Origin: Neurospora tetraspora
Taxonomy: Eukaryota; Ascomycota; Sordariomycetes; Sordariales; Sordariaceae
Assembly: GCF_033439725.1 (NCBI RefSeq)
Contig: NW_026944383.1
Coordinates: forward strand, 7,440,001-7,504,000
Length of the DNA: 64,000 nt
Direction: 5' to 3'
This document shows, one piece after another, positions 55,625-64,000 of this stretch (positions within the stretch are counted from its first letter, which is position 1; every line of letters begins with the position of its first letter). The notes under the pieces were generated by a model. The model had not been told where the DNA came from. It saw only the letters and a list, made by a program, of their open reading frames with translations, and made no database searches. The position numbers were made by a program, and so were the translations under genes.

Positions 55625-58487
55625 TGTCACAGGGCTAGCCTATAACATTCTTGCACTACACTAACTACCCTATATACTTTACCTAGAACATAATAATCAC
55701 GTGCAATTGTACGTATACGCGTATATAGACTAGCCTACTAAGGCTCTCGCCTATATAGCTAGTCCTTTATATATACCTTTCTTTCCTCTCCTCCGCACAA
55801 TAACGCATATCTTACCCTACCCCTAATAATACTTCACCCCGTAATAATTTATTATACTTCACTATTATACTACGCGCACTCAAGGGAAAAATTAATCAAT
55901 TGATTAATTAAATTCTTAAATAATCATAGATCTCGTATTACGACCCTTCAAAACTTAGGCCCTTATTAACGGGATAAATATAAAATTCGACCCTAATATC
56001 CCCAAGTCCGAACTAAAAATCAATTAATTAATTAATTAACTAAGTATCTAATCTTCTCTCCCTTCCTATTTCTAAAACGGTAATTTTAAAAGATTACCGC
56101 CGTTACAATTAATTTAGCGATTAATATCAGGCGTCCCAATTATTATAAACAATTTTATTATAATTACCGTAATTAGAACCCTTTAAATTTCTAACCCCGT
56201 AAATTAAACGATTTATAATAACTTCGTAAATGTATTTATAAACTTTAATAATAATCTCCTTACTAACCTTCCTTCGATTTCAATTATAGAGTACGTCTTT
56301 ACTTTTGCAATTATCCCCGTTTTCCGCGACGTAATTATCGCCCTAAATTGTTCAATTTACAACGATATTATCGAAGCCTACAATTACGCCCAAAGAGCGG
56401 AAGAAAAATTAGAGGATTCCTAAAGGGAGGTTGCTAGACTCAATAGTAATGTAATTACTACGGTCCTCTAATATAAATTTAAAGTTAACGAACTATATAA
56501 AAAGATCGCCGCTTTAAAATAATTATTTACCGACTTTAAAATTAATACTAACCTCGCCTTTTAAAAATAATACGAAAAATATATTAAAACTATTAACGAT
56601 CTCTATAATTAATTAAAGTAAATAAATACCACTAACCTTACGTATAACCTAGCCCAAATCCCCGTCCCTAATAACCCTAAACCCCCGAATAACCCTAACC
56701 CCCCAAACGATTCCAATATATCGACTATAATTACCGGCAACGGATAATCGGTATCGTCCCGCTCGTACATCCCACTATTTAATACTAAGAGTAATACCCT
56801 TCTAAAGTACATAAAATACTACCGAATTTAGCGTATAAAAATTAAATTATACTAAATTAATAAGGCCGTTTACTTTACGCTTAAAATTAAACGTTTTTTA
56901 TATATCGTTAAATTCCTAAAAGTTACGCCCTTTTCTACTATCAAATCGGACTTATTTATAATCTTCGAATATTTTACTAATAATATTAAATAGAAATAGA
57001 AAACTATGATAGACCTCTTCGCCGAATTCGATATTAAATATAATAACGTCGACTTTACTATTTATATTCGCTGCAAACTAAACGAATTAAAAATAATTAA
57101 AGATATATACTAATAAACCTTTAAAGACTAATTTATTTTATTATTAATTATTATAAATTTAATAATACTATCAAAATTTACTACCTCTATAATAAAATTA
57201 TTAAAAAACTCTGGGCCGCTTTCGTTCTCTAATACCCTTAACCCGCTAATAAGAATTATATAAAATAGTTTAAAATTACCCAAGGCTTCGCCTAAAACTT
57301 CGAAGATATTACTTACTATAATAATTTCACTAACTCTTTTTATAGACCGAAAACCACTTCTATTTCTACTACGAATAAATCCGTTAATTAAAGCAGCATT
57401 ACTATAAATATTAATATCAATAAAATATCCGCTACCGATATTACTCTACGCAATATAATCTCCTAGGAAAATTTCGACTACCGTATATAAATAAGCACTT
57501 ATACCTATTATAACTATTAAAGTTACTTCTCGGCTATATACTATACTAATATTAATTTTAAGAAAGAAGTCCGCCTATCCCGTAATAGAAGTAAAAATGA
57601 TAAAGGAAGCAAAGGCGGTAAATGCGGTGGTAAAAGAAATAACGCCGCTCCCCAATAAAACTAGTACAGTTACGGCCAATAATAATATAATTAATACCGC
57701 CCAACTAAAAATTATTAAATTAACGCTATAAATAGAACCCCCGCGGCCGCTTAAAATTATTAAAACGCCCAGCCCCCACCTGTCTAATCTCCGCTTATTA
57801 ACCCGGTTTCGTTAACCCTATTTAAAATAATAAAAATAGTATCGTCGGCTAATAGGGAAATATATAACCTCTAAACTAAACTATACTTCGAGGTATAAAT
57901 CCATAAAATTGAAGGAAAAGAAAGGGAATATCCCTATATAATCAAATATAATCGAGATATATAAATTTTCTATAAATAGCTATTATAAATATCCTAATTT
58001 ATTAAAATTTTCTATTTATTTATTTAACGGATCGTATAAATTATGTTATTATACCCTATATGATAATAATTACACTACTCTTAATTTTATTGATAAATAT
58101 TTTATTTACCATTATTAATTTCCTTATTACAAATTCAAAACGCTAAAAATCCTCTACTTTACTAATAAAAGCCTAACTAAAAATAATATTACTTACTTCT
58201 CTAAATTAATAATATAAGCGGGATTCTATTACGAAATTATTAACTTATTAACTTATAATTTAATAAAGAATAACCCAATTATCTTTAACTATCTCTAATT
58301 CGTTTACCACGCTCTAAATATCTCCTAGCTTCATAATTTTCTATAATTTACCCTAGTATATATTAGTTATTATAGACTTAATATATATATAATAATAATG
58401 ATAGACTTATAACGGATTTACGAGCTTATATAATAATATATAAGTATAAAAATGAAATTTATATTTTTATATATAAATACTATTTTT
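55625..58487 (+). mobile_element. RIP-degraded LTR retrotransposon, probably Ty3/Gypsy
   Basis: An LTR-like start TGTCACAGGG lies at 55625, with a TATA-like stretch near 55770. A long AT-rich gag-like region follows (about 56200-57700), including a possible zinc knuckle near 57480-57540, and then protease-like sequence. No reverse transcriptase part is evident before the next LTR-like segment, so the element is truncated or interrupted. It is a fossil, broken throughout. Family and 3' border are tentative. Confidence 0.45.
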
Positions 58488-61400
58488 TATAACCGGAGAA
58501 AAATTCCGGTCCGGAAGAAAGGTCCGATTTATAATAGGGATTACCCCTAAATAGAATCCGGAAGAAAACCCAGAGGAAAATCTAAACCTCGACCTTCGTA
58601 GTCGAATTCTGGCCTCAACATCAATCAAACGAAATCATACGTAACTCCATTAGAAAGAACGGAATATGACGTTTCCGACCGTACAAACGGTTTCGTTATA
58701 TGACGACTATATAGAGTAGAAGTGAAGAAAGAAATCCGAGAAGACTTTTGAGTTCGGATTCGAATTCCGGGCTCTACGGCTAACATATAAGAATAACCAG
58801 ACTACCGTTAGAATAATGAAAAAATAACAATTCCAAAGGTATAAACGGTTTTATTATTCGATAATTTATTGATTTAAAAAGTCTATTTGAAGAGGGCTTC
58901 CCTCGAAGAAAGGGGAAAAGAAATATATCTTAGACACTCATCGATATCTCGACCAATCTACCGCCATTCCCTACATTCTACATACCATTCTACTCCACTT
59001 TGAACGCTCCACACAACCATATCAACCGTACCTTCGTACCGTATCCACTCGTCGATCGATACCTTCCAACAGTATATAAATTACGAAGCTACTTCCTGAA
59101 AGGCGCTCCCAATTATATATACTACACTTTTTCAAAATTTAAAAGAAATTATATTATTTTTCTATATAATAATTTGGGGTAGTATGCCTTATGATCTTTA
59201 CGCTGATTTATTTCACGATTTTTCTATAATGCATTTTATTTAGGAATATAATTACAAGACTAAAAGGAACTGGTTAGCTAGAATTAATTAGGGATTATAG
59301 GAATAATTAGGAAATTAATAGATAATTAATCACATTGATTGTCTAGATAGCTAATCACTTATCTATAATTAATAAATAAAATTAAATAAACTATTAATAG
59401 AAAAAGAAGACTAATAGAGGAAGAATAAAAGGATAAGAGGATAATAAAAAGGAAAAGGGATTAACAATACGAAAAAGATAATTAGGAGAGGGATAACAAC
59501 AAAGAAACAACAATATTCTTTTCAAATATACTCTAATATACTTTAATTAAATACTTTAAATCGCCTTTCGTTACTTCTTTGCGTAAGACATCTAATCAAT
59601 TATTTCATTAATAATTAAGCGTTTCCTACTCTTTTATTAATAATTAAAGAAAGAAATCACTTTCATTTATTAATTATTAAGTAATAAACTTTATATTTAT
59701 TTATTCTTTAAATTTTAAAACTATTCGCAACCTATTCGTTTACTTTCTTTAACCCTCCCCTTTCTAAACCTCAAACTTTAACCTTTCTATCCACAATCAA
59801 CGCTAACTACTTCGTCTACCTAAATTATGACTTCCAATAATATAACCCTAATTAATTATCTATAATAAACTTTTATTATAATATATAATTAGTTTTATAT
59901 TATATTATTATATTATTTTAACCTATTTCAAATTAATAATAAGGACGAAATAAGGTACAAACTCATCGCTAAAACTAGCGGAAACGGAAATAGAAAATTT
60001 ACAACTAGAGTTTTCCATCCTTATTAAAATTTACCCTATTTTCTAAGAAGTTAATTAATTATTTATTTCAAACCTATATTAAAATCATCAAATTAAAAGA
60101 ACGACAAAAACCTTAGGACTAATCGTATAACAATTCCGGGGCTTTCGATAATACCGATATTCAATTATTTTAATAACTATACTAAATTGTTAACGTTATA
60201 ACAGAACGGACGCAATTAGAAAGTAACGATTATTTAAGCATAACGACAATAATATAACGAAAAATAACGATAATCTAATGAATAATTAAATAAAACAATA
60301 AGAACGACCGAACGTAATTAAATATAAATATAAATAACAAATTAAATACAATAATTACAATAGTTCGTACAATAGTTATAACCGTTCGTACAATAATAAT
60401 AATCGGATAATTAAATAATTAATTATAAAACGAACGTTAAATAATATTTAAAGTAACAAAATCCTAAATAACGTCTACGACCTCTATTCTAAAACGAAAA
60501 ATCAAATAAAATTTAGTCCACCTTTTTACAAGTATATAATTAATTATCCTTATAATAAAATACTCCTATAAAATATTTTTACCAAACTTTTTCTTTTAGA
60601 AATATACTTTTAATTACAATTAATAATTCTTACTTCCTAATAATATTTATTATCACAACTAAAAAAATATATAGAAATGTAATCGGATAATATAATCCTT
60701 ATCAAAAAGCATTATATTTATCACCTTTACAATACAGACGATAGTAAGGGAAAGAACCACTTTAAAATAATTATAGTAATCTCCGAAAAAAAACACTAAG
60801 AAAGAACGTTATAATATTCCTTTTACTAAAAAGAAATTACAAAAGAGACATCTAAAAAGAAAAATTATTAGTATCAACTGATTAAAAGAATATATTAGTA
60901 CTAATAAAAGAATCGAAAAAAAAAAACTTACGATCCTATAATAATCGTTAATAAGAGAAAAGGAAAAGAGAAAGATAAATAGCAGCAATAATGAGATCTT
61001 TTCAATTTTATTTACCAATTTTAATTTGAATACTTCTAATTAAGAACCAACTTCTAAATTACTTCCTCTACTTCCTTTACCTTTTTTACCCTTAATACTT
61101 CCTTTACCTCTTCTACCCTTAATACTTCCTTCACGTCTTCTACTTCCCTCTCCTCCATTATCACCCTCACTACCTCCCTCACCACTATCATCGTCACCCT
61201 TACATATACCCGAAACTACCTTCTTCCACTTCCTAGTATTTAATTAACTTATTATATCTAATTAAAATTAAATACCTAATTAAATATAATTATTCTCCTT
61301 ATCTTCCTCAAAATCTTTACAACCTATTTTATACTTTAATAAGAATCTAAATAATCATAATTTTACCTTCTTTACCCTATAATAGAACTAACGGATATTT

Positions 61401-64000
61401 TCTATTCTATAACGAATAACAATAAAAAGACTCTTAATAATACTCTACTAGATCTTAAAAATTATATTTTTAAAAATCTATTAATTAGAAACTTATTTTA
61501 AATATTAGTAGCTAAATCTTTAGTTACTACCTTTATAATCGATTACTTACTTAATACAAAGTTCAAAAGGAAAAAAATTGATCGATACCTTAAGGAATTT
61601 AATAAGCGCATCGAAAATTACGTACTATCTAATCGAACGAAACTTAACGTATAATACTAATAATATACTAATAATATTAAGGAAATTTACTAAGAAATCG
61701 CTCGCACTCTTAACAATAATAATAAATTTAACTAGGAACGGTACAACAAACAATTAAAATAAAAACTCCTCGTCCTAAACCCTAAACAAACTAATTCGAG
61801 AATTATATCGTTAAAAGTCTTTTATAATAAATTAATCCCTTATTAAAAATTAAATAAATCAGCAAGGTATTTATTTAAAAGGAATAAAGAAATAGAGAAA
61901 ATAATACGAATAATCCGGCATTAAAAGTTTTAAAAATAAAAAATAAATCTTTAAATAATATTCCTTTTAATCGATAATAAAAGCGAACTTTATTAAAAAC
62001 TTATAAGAAACAAATTTTAAAACTTTTATATTTTTATACTATTTTATAGCATTTAATATCAGTTAAAAAAACGAAAGCAGGATCAATTACACTTACTTCC
62101 ACACCTTCCGGGACAATTAATTAATTATCTCCTAAAAAAAACGCTAAATTCAAAATCCTTTACCACTTATATTATATATAAAAAGAAAAGTTAGAAGATT
62201 ATACTAATTAATAATATACCTTCTAATAAGTCGAAACCGGAAGAAAATCCTAAATAGAAAGTTAAAACGTCTTACTACCCAAAAAAAAAAGATTAATAAA
62301 AGGAAGAAAACCTACCCTTCCCCTTAGAACAACGTAATTACCCCTCACTTTTCCGAAATAGAAGAAAATAAATATTTAATTTTAGAACGTCTTCAAATTA
62401 TATTAAAAAGTATTTAAAATATTTTAAATCCCGAAGAACGGGACCTTTTCACTTATATATTCAAGAATCGAAAAATTACTTTAGTTTAGGACTTCAATTA
62501 TATAAGGAAAATCGAACTAAATATCTTCCTACCGTAAGAAATCCGCACTATCCCTTATATAATATAATGAAGTAAATCAATTCCTATATTAAAGGCCAAC
62601 TATAATAAAGTCTATAAGTTTCTAAAGAATAAGATTAAATATAAAACTTTAAAAGAAAATCATACGGCCTACTGAAATAATTAGTTTTTAATAGCTAAAA
62701 GAAATAATAGCCTACGTCTAATGAATAACATACAAAAAATCAACGCGGTCATACTTCGTAATTCTAATATCCCTCCCAATTATAAAACATTTAATAAAAA
62801 GTTTAAAGGCTATAAAATATTATCGTTATTTAATCTATACTCCGGATATAATAAAATTGAATTTAAAGAAAAGAGCCGGGATCTTACAACTTTTCAAAAT
62901 CCCTTAAAGTCTCTCCAATATACTATGTTACCCTAAAGAAGGACAAATTCGGTTGCCTAATTTATACGTAATGTAATAAAAATTTTATATAATCAAATAC
63001 CCTAAATTTATTAACTTTACCTAAATAATATTTATATCAAATTGATTACTACAAATTATAATGAGGAAGAAATTGAATTTAGGATAAAGAAATATACTTT
63101 TAAATACCTTTTAAATATTAATAAAATATTTATTAATATTAAATTAAATATTATGATAATAGCGGCCGAAAAATCCTAATAATATTAGCTGGAAATTATT
63201 TTAATAAGTTACCTCTATTCAAAAAGTAGTTAACGACCGGTACCTAAAAAGATATTTAAAATTATAATTTAGAAATACTATAAATTGACTAAACTTATAA
63301 GAAAAGAATTTTAATAACTACGAACTTTCTTAAAAATTGTAAGGTATTACCGAATTTAAATTAAGCACTTTAAATTAATCACCTTACCTCTTTACGCTTT
63401 AATAAAGAAGGGAGTAAAATAATAAAATATAGAAAATAAATAATTCGTTATAAAATACCTATAATATAAAATTACCTCAACGCCTTATTTAACCCTAATC
63501 GTCTACAACGATCCGTAATATCAGCAAATCTTTCTCGTCGTCGATATATTACTAATAAGTTAAGGTACAATCTTTAAATAAGTAGTGTTTAATAAATTAA
63601 AATACCCTTACCAGTTCGAAAACGAAATTTAGTCCGACGTAGAGAAATAATATAACCCTATTAAAAGAGAACTTCGGAATCTTCTTTATACTTTAAAAAG
63701 AATAAAAAAATATCTTTTAAATATTTAATTCATTATTAAAATAAATATTCAAATTATAGTTTACTAATTAAAAGGTATTACTAATAATATTCCTAGAATA
63801 TTAATTATATATTAAATTACCTAAATTCGCTCATTTAATTTCGAAAGTAGGCAAATCCTAAGAAAGAAGAACGTTATAACTAACTATCTATTACATTTAC
63901 CTCCTTCCAACAATAATATAAAAGAAAAAAAAGAAGAAGAAAATATCAACAATTATATAGACTATTAAATTTTTACTCTAAAATTAAATAAACAATAACT
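58488..64000 (+). mobile_element. RIP-degraded Ty3/Gypsy element (runs off the right edge)
   Basis: A less mutated LTR-like segment (about 58488-59170) with paired CCGGAAGAAA-type motifs is followed by AT-rich sequence. A short readable stretch at 62721-62936 resembles the fingers/palm region of Gypsy reverse transcriptase (LFNLYSGYNKIE, then a TTFQNPLKSLQY-like segment). More pol-like sequence runs to the window edge. The element is on the plus strand, probably nested next to or in the preceding fossil. It is broken many times and its 3' end lies outside the window. Confidence 0.55.

Noticed and set aside
59000-59182. 60-codon open frame in the right AT-rich block
   Set aside because: It lies in LTR-like fossil sequence of low complexity and matches no host protein.
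1-64000. CRISPR arrays, bacterial-type operons, riboswitches
   Set aside because: None was seen. The gene structure is that of a spliced eukaryotic nuclear genome.

Overview
The window is nuclear DNA of a filamentous ascomycete, most likely a Sordariomycete. The signs are short introns (about 47-130 nt) with TACTAAC-like branch sites, a NACHT/zinc-finger NLR-type protein, a BAS2-like secreted protein, a CFEM protein, a GH75 chitosanase, a fungal 7TM (SAT4/PTH11-type) protein, and flanking AT-rich blocks in which CpA and TpG are almost absent. That depletion is the mark of repeat-induced point mutation (RIP).

Layout. Positions 1-8371 and 52897-64000 are RIP-degraded LTR retrotransposon fossils. 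The innermost fossils on the two sides are copies of one Ty1/Copia-like element in opposite orientation. Both start with the same LTR end (TGTTAGAGG at 8371 on the minus strand, TGTCAGAGG at 52897 on the plus strand), so they bracket a 44.5 kb island of normal base composition. The left block is further interrupted by a Ty3/Gypsy fossil, which carries a young, un-RIPed solo LTR (4005-4382) with a 5-bp target duplication. The right block continues into at least two more LTR-element fossils.

The island opens with a tRNA-Ile(AAT) gene whose intron carries a fold-back MITE. The genes that follow are: a RAD5/HLTF-like SNF2 ATPase (-); a divergently transcribed NACHT NLR-like protein (+); a BAS2-like secreted protein (+); a CFEM protein with a 17-bp minisatellite in a likely intron (-); a GH75 chitosanase (-); a secreted orphan (-); a broken secreted HxDWE-type relic (+); mitochondrial NAD-malic enzyme (+); ribosomal protein uL14 (+); a secreted alpha/beta hydrolase (-); a SAT4-type 7TM protein (+); an F-box protein (-); a papain-like peptidase fused to a lectin-type beta-propeller (-); two orphan proteins (-); and a small six-cysteine secreted protein (-).

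Functionally the island mixes housekeeping genes (malic enzyme, uL14, DNA-repair-type ATPase) with many secreted, surface or recognition genes. This is the pattern of repeat-flanked, environment-facing islands in fungal genomes. The strongest leads are the peptidase-propeller fusion, the tRNA gene carrying a transposon in its intron, the inverted Copia pair, and the NLR with its glutamine/proline-rich tail. Exon joins were worked out by eye. For most multi-exon genes the summed coding length is a whole number of codons, which supports the models, but none was checked against transcripts.
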